A stretch of 64,000 nt of DNA, taken from assembly GCF_027922425.1 (NCBI RefSeq), contig NZ_BSFQ01000007.1, forward strand, positions 62,001 to 126,000. The letters run 5' to 3'. Shown in pieces: positions 17,926 to 26,424 of this stretch (the first letter of the stretch is position 1; each line of letters opens with the position of its first letter). The stretch is from Pseudonocardia halophobica (GTDB taxonomy: Bacteria > Actinomycetota > Actinomycetes > Mycobacteriales > Pseudonocardiaceae). The translations under genes were made by a program, and so were the position numbers. The notes below the pieces were generated by a model. That model worked only from the letters and a program-made list of their open reading frames with translations. It had not been told where the DNA came from and did not search any database.

Positions 17926-18984
17926 TCACGCCGCCACCTCCGGGTGCGCGGTCCCGTCCCGGCCGGGTACGCACGCCGTGCGCGCCGCGGTGCCGCCGAC
18001 GAACTCGCGGAGGCACCCGGCGATCGCGGTGTGCGCCGCCGCGGTCGGGTGGAACGACTCCTGGAACAGGTGCCGGCCCGCCGTGTCGAGCGCGCCCTGG
18101 ACGAGCGTCCGCGGATCGACGGTGAGCCGGCGCTGCCACTCGTCGCGCAGCGGGCCCGTGCACGCCTCGCGCCCCTCGGCGAGCCGCGTGAGGTCGAGGA
18201 ACCGCGCGCCCACCCGCTCGGCCACCGCACCGATGGTGGCGGCGAGCTGCGGGAAGGCGTCGGTGCGCGCCCAGCCGGCGTCGGGCCGGGAGTACGGGCA
18301 GCCCTGGACGGCGTGCCAGGCCGGCATCGCCTCGCTGCCCGGCGCGGCGTAGGACAGCAGCACGAACGCGTAGCCGTCCGGCGGGTAGCCCGCCTCGGAC
18401 ATCGCCGCGCGGACGTCCCGGGCGGCCGCCTCGATCCGTGGCGCCACCGCCCCGAGCCGGTCGGCCCAGCCCGGGCCGACGGTCGTGCGGCACCCCGGCT
18501 CCCGCAGATCGAGGAAGGCCCGGATGCAGGCGACCGCGACGCCGGACAGGTCCGGCTCGTCGTTCGCGCCCACCTGCAGGGTCACCGCCCGCACCTGGTG
18601 CCGCCGCGCGACCTCCACCAGCCGCTGCGCCTGCGATCCCTCGGTGTGGTGCACCGCCGCGCCGAAGGCGACGTGCTCGGCACCCGCGCCGGAGCAGGCG
18701 AGGTTCACGGCGACCTCCGCCAGCGCGCTGCGGTGCACGTAGGCCGCGGGGGAGCGGTGGCACCAGTTCCCGCCCTCGCCGCGGGTGCCCGCCTCGTAGT
18801 CGCCGGCGCCCTCGCCGGAGGCCGCGCTGTCGCCCAGCGCGACGACCGCCGTCGGCCGTGGATCGGGTGGCACGCCGGCGGCCGAGGCCGGAGGGGCCGC
18901 CCCGACCGTGACCAGCGCGGTGAACAGGACGACCACCGGGAGCGAACGACGGCGGGGCGGCACGGGGAGCAGGTGGGTCGGCAC
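17926..18984 (-). CDS. Secreted SGNH/GDSL-type lipase/esterase
   Basis: A 352-residue secreted hydrolase. The N-terminus has basic residues (PPRRRS), a hydrophobic core (LPVVVLFTALVTV) and an alanine-rich signal cleavage region (PPASAAG). The mature part has the SGNH blocks: GDSAASGEG with the nucleophilic Ser, GANDEPDLS (block III Asn), and ESFHPTAAAH near the C-terminus with the catalytic His. Pairs of cysteines (WCHRSP, NLACSG, CIRAFLDLREPGC) suggest disulfides as in the secreted actinobacterial lipase of this family. GTG 18984 is chosen because TAACGT lies 7 bases upstream and the signal peptide begins there. It is convergent with the M24 peptidase. Confidence 0.88.
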   Translation of the reverse strand: MPTHLLPVPPRRRSLPVVVLFTALVTVGAAPPASAAGVPPDPRPTAVVALGDSAASGEGAGDYEAGTRGEGGNWCHRSPAAYVHRSALAEVAVNLACSGAGAEHVAFGAAVHHTEGSQAQRLVEVARRHQVRAVTLQVGANDEPDLSGVAVACIRAFLDLREPGCRTTVGPGWADRLGAVAPRIEAAARDVRAAMSEAGYPPDGYAFVLLSYAAPGSEAMPAWHAVQGCPYSRPDAGWARTDAFPQLAATIGAVAERVGARFLDLTRLAEGREACTGPLRDEWQRRLTVDPRTLVQGALDTAGRHLFQESFHPTAAAHTAIAGCLREFVGGTAARTACVPGRDGTAHPEVAA

Positions 18985-18991
18985 GCGGCGG

Positions 18992-18997
18992 ACGTTA
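18992..18997 (-). promoter_or_regulatory. -10 element TAACGT for leaderless SGNH gene
   Basis: TAACGT ends 7 bases before GTG 18984 on the minus strand. Confidence 0.5.
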
Positions 18998-19277
18998 GGA
19001 GCGCCGACGCCGCCGGTGGGGTCGTCGTCGCTCCGCTGTGGACAACCCCGGTCCCGGGCACGCGGAACCGCGGCCACGGGCCCGGCCGAGGGTCCTGCTG
19101 TGGACAACCGCGTGCGGCCGGCCGGAACTGTCGGTGGGGCGTGCTCCGTCGCCCCCTCGGGGGAACCCCGGACCTTCTCCGGGCGTTGTCCGGAGGCACC
19201 CACCCCGCCGAGACGGCATCGTGAGGTGCAGGGCGGCGAGAACCGCCGCCGACCGGAACGAGGAGCTCGACGAAACC

Positions 19278-19466
19278 ATGGCAACCACCCTCACCCGCCC
19301 GCGCAACGGCGCCGTGATCGCCGGTGTCTGCGCCGGCCTCGCGCAGCGCTTCGGCCTGAGCCCGTTCGTGGTGCGGCTGATCTTCCTGCTGTCCTGCCTG
19401 CTCCCGGGCCCGCAGTTCGTGATCTACATCGTGCTGTGGATCATCATGCCGAAGGCCCCCTACTGA
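19278..19466 (+). CDS. PspC-domain small membrane protein
   Basis: A 62-residue protein that is almost entirely one PspC domain: RPRNGAVIAGVCAGLAQRFG, then LSPFVVRLIFLLSCLL and FVIYIVLWIIMPK. It has two hydrophobic segments. PspC proteins belong to envelope-stress systems, and the bare single-domain form is common in actinobacteria. The ATG at 19278 follows a GACGAAACC leader with GAGGAG 13-18 bases upstream. The frame extends upstream, but that translation is shadow sequence. The 293-bp gap to the divergent SGNH gene holds no other gene that I can support. Confidence 0.88.
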   Translation: MATTLTRPRNGAVIAGVCAGLAQRFGLSPFVVRLIFLLSCLLPGPQFVIYIVLWIIMPKAPY

Positions 19467-19530
19467 TCGACCCGACAGTGATCGCCCCGGTGGCGGTCGA
19501 CCGGGCAGGGGTGCGGTAGACACCCGGACC

Positions 19531-21027
19531 GTGTCCCGCACCCTGCTCACCGGCCTCCGGCTGCCCGACCGGCCCGGTCCCGTCGCGATCGAGACCGAGG
19601 CCGGTCGCGTCACCTGGACCGGTGAACCCGAGCAGGCCCGGGACCGGAGCGGTGCGCGCGTCGAGGACCTGGACGGGGTGCTGCTGACCTCGCCCTTCGT
19701 CGACGCGCACGTCCACGCGACGGCCTCCGGCCTCCTGCTCGACGGCCTGGACCTCACCCCCTGCGCGACCGCGGAGGAGGTCCTGGCCGCGGTGGCCGCG
19801 GCCGCGGGTGCCGCCCCGGCGTCGGCCGTCGTGTGGGGGCACGGCTGGGAGGAGGACCGCTGGTCCGGCGCCCCGCCCACCCGGGCGGAGCTGGATCGCG
19901 CCGCCGCGGGCCGGGCCGTCTACCTCAGCCGGATCGACGTCCACTCGGCCCTGGTGTCCACCGCCCTGGTCGACCGGGCCCCGGGTGCCGTCCGGGCCGC
20001 GGGGTGGAGCCCGACCGGCCCGTTGAGCGCCGACGCCCACCACCACGTCCGCCGCGCCGCGCTCGCCGCCCTCGACCCCGCGCAGCGCCGCTCGGCCCAG
20101 CGCGCCTTCCTCGACCACGCCGCCGCCCACGGGGTGGCGGAGGTGCACGAGTGTGCCGGCCCGGAGATCTCCGGCCGCGCGGACCTGGCAGACCTGCTCG
20201 GGAGCGGGCACGGCGTGCACGTCGTCGGCTACTGGGGCGAGGCCGTCGACAGCCCGGAGGCCGCCGCCGCGCTCCGTGCAGGGACCGGCGCGCACGGCCT
20301 GGCGGGCGACCTCTTCGTCGACGGCTCGCTCGGCTCCCGCACGGCGGCGTTGCACACCCCGTACCGGGACGCCCCCGGCTGCACCGGCAACCGCTACGTC
20401 GAGCCGGAGACCCTGGCCGCGCACCTCACGGCCTGCACCCGCGCGGGGATCCAGGCGGGCTTCCACGTGATCGGCGAGGCCGCGGTCGAGGACGCCGTCG
20501 CCGCGCTGGAGGAGGCCGCCCGCCGGACCTCGCCCGCCGCGGTCCGCGCCGTCCGGCACCGCCTCGAGCACCTGGAGATGGTCGACGCCGGCCAGGCGGC
20601 CCGGCTGGCGGCGCTCGGGGCCGTGGCCAGCGTCCAACCGCTCTTCGACGCCCTCTGGGGCGGCCCCGACGGCATGTACACCGCCCGGCTCGGGGCCGAG
20701 CGGGCCCGCGGCATGAACCCCTTCCGCGCGCTGGACGAGGCCGGCGTCGTGCTCGCCTTCGGCTCGGACTCCCCGGTCACCCCGCCGGACCCCTGGGCCG
20801 CGGTCCGCGCCGCAACCGCCCACCGCACCCCGTCGTCGTCGGTCGACGAGGCCACCGCCCTGGCCGCGCACACCGCCGGCGGCCGGCACGCCGCGGGCGG
20901 CTCCGGCACACCCGTTCCGGTGACCGGCGGCCCGGCCTCCTTCGCGCTCTGGGACGGCACGGAGTGCCTGCGCACGGTGCGGGAGGGCCGGGTCCTGCAC
21001 CGCACCGGGGGCGGACCCGAGGAGTGA
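19531..21027 (+). CDS. YtcJ-type amidohydrolase
   Basis: A 498-residue metal-dependent amidohydrolase of the YtcJ/NfdA subgroup. Metal-binding and structural landmarks are VDAHVHA near residue 63-69, GHGWEEDRW, a sheet segment FVDGSLGSRTAAL, HVIGEAAVEDAV (metal His), HRLEHLEMV, and the late active-site Asp in FGSDSPVTPPDPW. The family hydrolyses N-acyl or amide bonds in diverse small molecules; the substrate cannot be assigned. It starts at GTG 19531 with no obvious ribosome site. It lies alone between pspC and the small Cys-rich ORF before the PIG-L gene. Confidence 0.88.
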   Translation: MSRTLLTGLRLPDRPGPVAIETEAGRVTWTGEPEQARDRSGARVEDLDGVLLTSPFVDAHVHATASGLLLDGLDLTPCATAEEVLAAVAAAAGAAPASAVVWGHGWEEDRWSGAPPTRAELDRAAAGRAVYLSRIDVHSALVSTALVDRAPGAVRAAGWSPTGPLSADAHHHVRRAALAALDPAQRRSAQRAFLDHAAAHGVAEVHECAGPEISGRADLADLLGSGHGVHVVGYWGEAVDSPEAAAALRAGTGAHGLAGDLFVDGSLGSRTAALHTPYRDAPGCTGNRYVEPETLAAHLTACTRAGIQAGFHVIGEAAVEDAVAALEEAARRTSPAAVRAVRHRLEHLEMVDAGQAARLAALGAVASVQPLFDALWGGPDGMYTARLGAERARGMNPFRALDEAGVVLAFGSDSPVTPPDPWAAVRAATAHRTPSSSVDEATALAAHTAGGRHAAGGSGTPVPVTGGPASFALWDGTECLRTVREGRVLHRTGGGPEE

Positions 21028-21080
21028 CGTCGGGCGCCCCCGCTTCCGGCGGAGGGCATCGGTCTGGCATCCTGTTGCGC

Positions 21081-21152
21081 GTGATCGACCGGACCGGCCG
21101 CCGCCCCCTCGTGGGTCGCTGCTGTCCGGGGTGTTGTCGCTGTTGCCGCTGA
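21081..21152 (+). CDS. Possible 23-residue cysteine-rich leader peptide
   Basis: A short frame starting GTG 21081 encodes 23 residues ending VGRCCPGCCRCCR: six cysteines within the last ten residues. Four of the six Cys codons are TGT, rare in DNA of this composition. It ends 60 bases before the PIG-L deacetylase start on the same strand. Polycysteine leader ORFs are known in mycobacteria as cysteine-responsive attenuators. CATCCT lies 7 bases upstream, a partial match to a leaderless -10. Whether it is translated is unproven, and chance GC-rich coding cannot be excluded. Confidence 0.45.
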   Translation: MIDRTGRRPLVGRCCPGCCRCCR

Positions 21153-21212
21153 CACCCCCGGAACCGTCCGCCCGCCGCACCTCCGCGGCCCGCACAGATC
21201 GCGATCACCTCC

Positions 21213-22031
21213 ATGACCGCTCCCGCGGCCCCTGTCCTGAACTCCGCCGTCTCCGCCGCCCCGGCGCTCGCCGAGCCGGACCTGCGCGGGCACACCGTCG
21301 TCGCCCTCCACCCGCACCCGGACGACGAGGCGATCTTCACCGGCATCACCCTGCGCCGCCTGGCCGACGCCGGCGCCCGGGTCGTGCTCGTCATGGCCAC
21401 CGGCGGTGAGCTGGGCGGCTCCCGCCTCCCGCTGCGCCCCGGCGAGACCGTGCGGCAGCGCCGGCTCGCCGAGCTCGAGCACGCCGCCGAGCTGCTCGGC
21501 GTGGCCCGCCTCGTGCTCCTCGGCCGCCGCGACTCCGGCCTGCCCGGCGGCCCGGACAGCACCCACGCCCGCGCGCTCGCCGGCGCGGAGCCGCTCGCCC
21601 TGGCCAGCCGGCTCGCCGAGATCGTCGACGACGAGGGCGCCGGCACCCTGCTCGCGGACGACGAGCTGGGCGTCTACGGCCACCCCGACCACCGGATGGC
21701 CGGCGTGGTCGGCACCATCGCCGCCGAGCTGACCGGCGCCGACTCCTACCTCGCGACGGTCGACCGCAACGGCCTCGGCCCGGACGGGCACCTCGTGCAC
21801 GGCGCCGCCCGCGCCGCGTCGGTGCCCTTCGGCCGCGAGGGCGCCGAGATCGCGCTGACCGTCGCCGGCGACGCCCGCCACCTCGCGGTCAAGCGGGCCG
21901 CGATCCTCGCGCACGCCAGCCAGGTCGACCCGGCCGCGCTCCCGGAGCACGACTTCGCCGCCGCCTACGGTCGCGAGTGGTTCCGCCGCACCGGTCCCGC
22001 GACGCGCCCGGGCGTCCTGGACCTCCTCTGA
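21213..22031 (+). CDS. PIG-L family deacetylase
   Basis: A 272-residue LmbE/PIG-L fold zinc deacetylase. The zinc and catalytic motif HPHPDDEAIF lies near residues 33-42 (His, Asp, Asp), and the third zinc His is in YGHPDHRMAG near residue 155-164. The family removes acetyl or amide groups from N-acetylglucosamine-type compounds and includes the mycothiol enzymes MshB and Mca. This sequence is not clearly either of them. The gene is preceded by a possible Cys-rich leader ORF and by the 10-bp palindrome GATCGCGATC (21197-21206). No ribosome site is visible before ATG 21213, so the true start may differ. lnt follows 34 bases later. Confidence 0.87.
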   Translation: MTAPAAPVLNSAVSAAPALAEPDLRGHTVVALHPHPDDEAIFTGITLRRLADAGARVVLVMATGGELGGSRLPLRPGETVRQRRLAELEHAAELLGVARLVLLGRRDSGLPGGPDSTHARALAGAEPLALASRLAEIVDDEGAGTLLADDELGVYGHPDHRMAGVVGTIAAELTGADSYLATVDRNGLGPDGHLVHGAARAASVPFGREGAEIALTVAGDARHLAVKRAAILAHASQVDPAALPEHDFAAAYGREWFRRTGPATRPGVLDLL

Positions 22032-22053
22032 CAGCTCCGGCACGAGCGCGCCG

Positions 22054-22059
22054 TAGGCT
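22054..22059 (+). promoter_or_regulatory. -10 element TAGGCT for leaderless lnt
   Basis: TAGGCT, then CTCCCC, then GTG 22066. Confidence 0.55.
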
Positions 22060-22065
22060 CTCCCC

Positions 22066-23718
22066 GTGGCCGCTCCGACCGTCGACCCCGCGCAGGCCGG
22101 GTCCGCCCCCCGGGTCCCGCGGTCCACCCGGTCGCTGCAGCTGCTGGCCCGGGCGCTCCCGGCGATCGCCGCCGGAGTGGTGCTCTACCTGAGCTTCCCG
22201 CCGCGCGGGCTGTGGTGGCTGGCGCCGCCGGTGTTCGCGGTGCTCGGCGTGCTGCTGCGCGGGGTGCGCGCCCGGCGCGGGTTCCTGCTCGGTCTCCTGT
22301 TCGGCCTCGGCTTCCTGGTCCCGCTGCTGAGCTGGACCGGGAGCTTCGTCGGGGCGCTGCCGTGGCTGGCCCTGTGCCTCTTCGAGGCGCTCGCGTTCGG
22401 CCTCGCCGGTGCGGGGATGGCGGCGACGTCCCGGCTGCCCGCCGCGCCGCTCTGGGGCGCCGCCGTGTGGGTCGCCGCCGAGGCGCTGCGCAGCCGGGTC
22501 CCGTTCGGCGGCCTGCCCTGGGGGAGGGTGGGGTTCGGCCAGCCCGAGGGCCTCTTCCTGCCCGCGGCGTCGGTCGGCGGGGTGCCGCTGCTGTCGTTCG
22601 TCACCGTGCTCGCCGGGCTCGCGCTCGGCGAGCTCGTCCGGCGCCTGGTGCGCCGGGAGGTCCGCGCCGCGGTGGTACCGGCCGTCCTGCTGGTGATCGC
22701 GCTGGTGGCGGGCCCGGTGGCCGGGCTCGTCCCGGCGACCGTGAACGGCCCGTCGAAATCGATCACCGTCGCCGCGATCCAGGGCAACGTGCCGCGGCTG
22801 GGTCTGGACTTCAACGCCCAGCGCCGCGCCGTGCTGGACAACCACGTCGAAGTCACCGAGCAGCTCGCGACCGACGTGGCGGCGGGCCGCCGGCCGCAGC
22901 CCGACGTCGTGATCTGGCCGGAGAACTCCTCCGACATCGACCCGTTCCGCAACGCCGACGCCGCCGCCGTGATCTCCCGGGCCGCCGCCGCGATCAGGGC
23001 GCCGATCCTGGTCGGGTCGGTCCTGGTCAACTCCGACCGGACGGCCAGCAACGCGATCCTGGTGTGGGACCCGGTGCTGGGCCCGGTCGCGCGCAACGAC
23101 AAGCGGCGGATCCAGCCCTTCGGCGAGTACATGCCGTGGCGGTCGTTCTTCCGGCTCTTCTCCAGCTACGTCGACCGTGCCGGCAACTTCGTCCCCGGTC
23201 CCGGTCCCGGCGTGCTGCAGGCCGGGGGCGCGGAGATCGGCATCGCGATCTGCTGGGAGATCGCGTTCGACGACCTGGTGGCGGACAGCGTCTCGGCGGG
23301 TGCCACGATGCTCGCCGTCCCCAGCAACAACGCCACGTTCGGCCTGTCGGAGATGACGTACCAGCAGCTGGCTATGTCCCGCGTGCGGGCGGTCGAGCAC
23401 GACCGGCCCGTCGTGGTCGCGACCACCTCGGGGGTGAGCGCGACGATCACCCCGGAGGGCGCCGTGACCGGCAGTACCGGGCAGTTCGTGCCCGGAACCC
23501 TGGTCGCTGTCGAGTCGCTGGAGGACACGACTACGCTGGCCACTCGGCTGCGATCCGTGCCCGAGTGGGTGCTGACCGCAGTGGGAGTCATGGCGATCGG
23601 CGCCGCGCTGCTGGCCGGAAGGCGGGCACGCCGGGGTGCGGCCGCCGCGCAGGAGGGGGCGGGGCCCCGCAGGGGGCCCACGGAGGCCCCCCGGGCAGGA
23701 GAGGACGTCGATGGCTGA
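22066..23718 (+). CDS. lnt: Apolipoprotein N-acyltransferase
   Basis: Lnt transfers a fatty acyl chain to the N-terminal Cys of lipoproteins at the outer face of the plasma membrane. The 550-residue protein has N-terminal transmembrane helices (about residues 20-225), then a carbon-nitrogen-hydrolase domain with the catalytic triad in [10 protein letters not shown] (Glu, near 285), [14 protein letters not shown] (Lys, near 345) and [11 protein letters not shown] (Cys, near 396). A last transmembrane helix near residue 505-522 precedes a basic tail. The start is GTG 22066, with a -10 six bases upstream. The stop overlaps the polyprenol-phosphate mannose synthase gene by 8 bases. In mycobacteria these two activities are the two domains of one protein, Ppm1. 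Confidence 0.94.
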   Translation: MAAPTVDPAQAGSAPRVPRSTRSLQLLARALPAIAAGVVLYLSFPPRGLWWLAPPVFAVLGVLLRGVRARRGFLLGLLFGLGFLVPLLSWTGSFVGALPWLALCLFEALAFGLAGAGMAATSRLPAAPLWGAAVWVAAEALRSRVPFGGLPWGRVGFGQPEGLFLPAASVGGVPLLSFVTVLAGLALGELVRRLVRREVRAAVVPAVLLVIALVAGPVAGLVPATVNGPSKSITVAAIQGNVPRLGLDFNAQRRAVLDNHVEVTEQLATDVAAGRRPQPDVVIWPENSSDIDPFRNADAAAVISRAAAAIRAPILVGSVLVNSDRTASNAILVWDPVLGPVARNDKRRIQPFGEYMPWRSFFRLFSSYVDRAGNFVPGPGPGVLQAGGAEIGIAICWEIAFDDLVADSVSAGATMLAVPSNNATFGLSEMTYQQLAMSRVRAVEHDRPVVVATTSGVSATITPEGAVTGSTGQFVPGTLVAVESLEDTTTLATRLRSVPEWVLTAVGVMAIGAALLAGRRARRGAAAAQEGAGPRRGPTEAPRAGEDVDG

Positions 23719-24502
23719 GCCCCCGGGACCGGTCCTGGTGGTCATCCCGACCTACGAGGAGCGGGAGAACCTCGGCCGGGTCGTCGCGCGGCTCAACGCG
23801 GCCGTGCCCGACGCGGACATCCTGGTCGTCGACGACGCCAGCCCGGACGGCACGGGCGAGCTCGCCGAGGAGATGGCGGCGAAGGACCCGCGGGTGCGCG
23901 TGCTGCACCGCGAGGGCAAGAACGGCCTCGGCGCCGCCTACCTCGCCGGTTTCCGGCACGCCCTGAGCGGCGAGCACCAGGTCGTCGTCGAGATGGACGC
24001 GGACGGCTCGCACGCCCCCGAGGACCTGCCGGCCCTGCTGGCCGCGCTGGAGGAGGGCGCGGGCGCCGACCTCGTGCTCGGCTCCCGGTACGTGCCCGGC
24101 GGCGAGGTCGTCAACTGGCCCGCCCACCGCGAGTGGCTCTCCCGCGGCGCGAACCTGTACGCGCGGCTGGCCCTGGGCGCGGACGTCCGCGACATCACCG
24201 CCGGCTACCGCGTCTACCGGCGGCAGGTGCTCGAGCAGCTCGACCTCGACTCGGTGATCTCGCAGGGCTACTGCTTCCAGATCGACCTCGCGTGGCGCGC
24301 GCTGCAGGCCGGCTTCCGCGTGGTCGAGGTGCCGATCACCTTCACGGAGCGGCAGATCGGCTCGTCGAAGATGGACGGCGCCGTGATGCTCGAGGCGTTC
24401 GTGAACGTCGCGCGGTGGGGCTTCGAGCACCGGTTCCGCCGGTTCCGCCCCGCCCGCGGCACCCGGGACACCGCAGCTGGCGAAGGCTCCGTCCGCGCCT
24501 GA
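23711..24502 (+). CDS. ppm1: Polyprenol monophosphomannose synthase
   Basis: A 263-residue GT2 glycosyltransferase of the dolichol-phosphate-mannose synthase type. It transfers mannose from GDP-mannose to polyprenol phosphate, giving the donor for lipoglycan and glycoprotein mannosylation. Seen motifs are [16 protein letters not shown] at the N-terminus, [10 protein letters not shown], the metal-binding region [21 protein letters not shown], and [13 protein letters not shown]. No transmembrane helix is present, so it corresponds to the catalytic D2 domain of mycobacterial Ppm1, while the upstream lnt corresponds to D1. ATG 23711 lies inside the lnt end (8-base overlap) with AGGAGAGGA immediately upstream, which supports coupled translation. 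Confidence 0.94.
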   Translation: MAEPPGPVLVVIPTYEERENLGRVVARLNAAVPDADILVVDDASPDGTGELAEEMAAKDPRVRVLHREGKNGLGAAYLAGFRHALSGEHQVVVEMDADGSHAPEDLPALLAALEEGAGADLVLGSRYVPGGEVVNWPAHREWLSRGANLYARLALGADVRDITAGYRVYRRQVLEQLDLDSVISQGYCFQIDLAWRALQAGFRVVEVPITFTERQIGSSKMDGAVMLEAFVNVARWGFEHRFRRFRPARGTRDTAAGEGSVRA

Positions 24503-24506
24503 TCGT

Positions 24507-24512
24507 TAGGCT
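24507..24512 (+). promoter_or_regulatory. -10 element TAGGCT for leaderless phosphoribosyltransferase
   Basis: TAGGCT, then CCGGCC, then ATG 24519, directly after the ppm1 stop. Confidence 0.55.
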
Positions 24513-24518
24513 CCGGCC

Positions 24519-25013
24519 ATGAGCGGTGCGGAGCGCGAGACGCTGACCTGGGACCTGTTCGGCACGGCCTCCCGCGAGCTGGCCGAGCAGATCGCCGACA
24601 GCGGCTACCGGCCGGACATCATCCTGTCGGTCGCGCGCGGCGGGCTGTTCGTGGCCGGCGCCCTCGGCTACGCGCTCAGCGTGAAGAACCTGCACGTCAT
24701 GAACGTCGAGTTCTATACCGGCGTGGGGGAGCGGCTGCCGCTGCCGGTCATGCTGCCGCCCGTCCCCAACGTCGTCGACCTGTCGGGGGCGACGGTCCTC
24801 GTGGCGGACGATGTTGCCGACACCGGCGCCACGCTGAAGCTGGTGCGGGACTTCTGCGGCGAGCACGTGGCGGACGTCCGGTGCGCCGTCGTGTACGAGA
24901 AGCCGCAGAGCGAGGTGCGCTGCGAGTACGTCTGGCGGCACACCCCGCTCTGGATCAACTTCCCCTGGTCGACGCTGCCCCCGGTCGTCCAGGCCGAGGT
25001 GCTCGACGCCTGA
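24519..25013 (+). CDS. Type I phosphoribosyltransferase family protein
   Basis: A 164-residue PRTase-fold protein. The PRPP-binding loop is VLVADDVADTGATL near residues 94-107, and an upstream conserved SVARGGLFVAGALGY block forms the pyrophosphate loop. It resembles small actinobacterial xanthine/hypoxanthine-guanine PRTase-like proteins; the base specificity cannot be decided. The C-terminal WINFPWSTLPPV is typical of this small subgroup. A leaderless promoter precedes it although it follows ppm1 by only 16 bases, so it may be transcribed separately. Its stop codon lies inside a hairpin shared with the convergent MFS gene. Confidence 0.87.
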   Translation: MSGAERETLTWDLFGTASRELAEQIADSGYRPDIILSVARGGLFVAGALGYALSVKNLHVMNVEFYTGVGERLPLPVMLPPVPNVVDLSGATVLVADDVADTGATLKLVRDFCGEHVADVRCAVVYEKPQSEVRCEYVWRHTPLWINFPWSTLPPVVQAEVLDA

Positions 25014-25034
25014 GGCTCCCTAAAGGGGCCTCAG
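25010..25034. terminator. Bidirectional hairpin containing both convergent stop codons
   Basis: CTGAGGCTCC pairs with GGGGCCTCAG (10 bp, one T-G pair) around a CTAAA loop. The TGA of the phosphoribosyltransferase (25011-25013) and the TGA of the MFS gene (25033-25031) are both inside the stem. Confidence 0.75.
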
Positions 25035-26323
25035 GGCGGCAGCGGCTCGTCCTTGGTCTCGTGCAGGAAGGGCAGCATGACGAGCCCGAGCAGGTACGCC
25101 GTCCCCATGTAGAGCGCGGCGCGGGAGACCCCGCCGAAGGTCGCGATGAGCGAGCCGGACACGATCGGGCCGATCCACGCGATGAGCCGGGTGGCGTTGA
25201 AGACGAATCCGGTCGCGGTGGAGCGGACCGTCGAGCCGAACAGCTCCGGCAGGTAGATCGCGAACCAGGCGAAGCCACCGAGGGTGAAGGCACCGTTCAC
25301 CAACGCGACCACCTGGAACGCCACGGGGCCGCCCCACCAGAGATAGGTGATCGGCGTCATCACCAGGGAGCCGCCGAAGATGATCGCGACGAGCCACCGC
25401 CTGCCGAGGGCGTCGGCGACGAACCCGCTCGCGATGTAGCCCAGGATGGCCCCGACGTTGTAGAACACGACCGCCAGCGCACCCCAGCTCTCCGGGTGGG
25501 CGACTCCGCTCGCGCGGGCCAGCGGGACGGCGAACTGCGGGAGGAACGCCGACACCGCGTACCAGCCGATGATCGTGCCGAGGGACAGCACGAGCAGCAC
25601 CAGGACGCGCCGACGGCTGACCGGGTCGGCGAAGAGCCTGTGCAGGGTGAACGTGCGCTTCTCGTGCGCCTGCTTCTCCGCCGCGACCGCGTCCTGCCAG
25701 CGTCGCGACTCCTCCAGGCGTCGCCGGATGTAGAGGACGAGGAAGGCGGGCGCGATCCCGATGACGAACATCCAGCGCCACGCCCCCGGACTCGATCCCT
25801 GGATGAGGAACCAGATCAGGGCGGCCAGCAGCGTGCCGAAACCGAACCCGGACTGCATGAACCCGGCGCCCTTGGCCCGCGCCCGGTCCGGCCAGGTCTC
25901 CTGCAGCAGGACCGTCCCGGTGGCCCACTCGCTGCCCATCGCGATGCCCGTGAGGATCCGGAAGGCGATCAGCATCTCGAACGACGTGCTCAGCGCCGTA
26001 AGACCGGTGAACAACGCGTAGCCGACGATCGCGAACAGCATGACCCGCCTGCGGCCGACGTAGTCGGCGAGCACGCCTCCGACGAGCCCCCCGATGCCCC
26101 AGCCGAGCAGGGTCAACCCGATCGCGAGCCCGGAGTAGAACCCGATGCTGCCCCGCTGGTCCGCCGGCAGCAGCTGGGCCAGCGCGGGCGCCACCACCAC
26201 GACGAGCGCCTGGGTCTCGTAGCCGTCGAAGGCCCATCCCGCGAACGTCGCGTAGAGGACCCGACGGTGGTTGCGGTTCAGCCCCGCGTACCACGGGGTC
26301 CGCCGCGTCTCCACCTCGGCCAT
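25031..26323 (-). CDS. MFS transporter, metabolite/H+ symporter type
   Basis: A 430-residue twelve-helix major facilitator. Family markers are WAFDGYETQALVV at helix 1, the loop 2-3 motif GGVLADYVGRRRVM, RILTGIAMGSEWATGTVLLQETWP at helices 4-5, and the long central loop with RRRLEESRRWQDA. These resemble the aromatic-acid/sialate symporter groups rather than drug exporters. ATG 26323 has a GAGGGGG ribosome site. It is divergent from the aconitase-family gene with a 101-bp gap holding GCCCCGTCGGGGC (26365-26377), a possible operator. Import of a di- or tricarboxylate for that enzyme is inference from position only. Confidence 0.85.
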   Translation of the reverse strand: MAEVETRRTPWYAGLNRNHRRVLYATFAGWAFDGYETQALVVVVAPALAQLLPADQRGSIGFYSGLAIGLTLLGWGIGGLVGGVLADYVGRRRVMLFAIVGYALFTGLTALSTSFEMLIAFRILTGIAMGSEWATGTVLLQETWPDRARAKGAGFMQSGFGFGTLLAALIWFLIQGSSPGAWRWMFVIGIAPAFLVLYIRRRLEESRRWQDAVAAEKQAHEKRTFTLHRLFADPVSRRRVLVLLVLSLGTIIGWYAVSAFLPQFAVPLARASGVAHPESWGALAVVFYNVGAILGYIASGFVADALGRRWLVAIIFGGSLVMTPITYLWWGGPVAFQVVALVNGAFTLGGFAWFAIYLPELFGSTVRSTATGFVFNATRLIAWIGPIVSGSLIATFGGVSRAALYMGTAYLLGLVMLPFLHETKDEPLPP

Positions 26324-26424
26324 GGCACCCCCTCGTGCTGGCGGCGAAGGGACCGGGTCTACCCGCCCCGTCGGGGCCTTACACCCTCCTCCCTGCACTC
26401 GGCGGCAAAGGTGAGCACGATGGC

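Noticed and set aside
26365..26377. GCCCCGTCGGGGC between the MFS and aconitase genes as a firm operator
   Set aside because: Only 5 bp per arm in GC-rich DNA; chance is likely. Mentioned in the MFS entry only.
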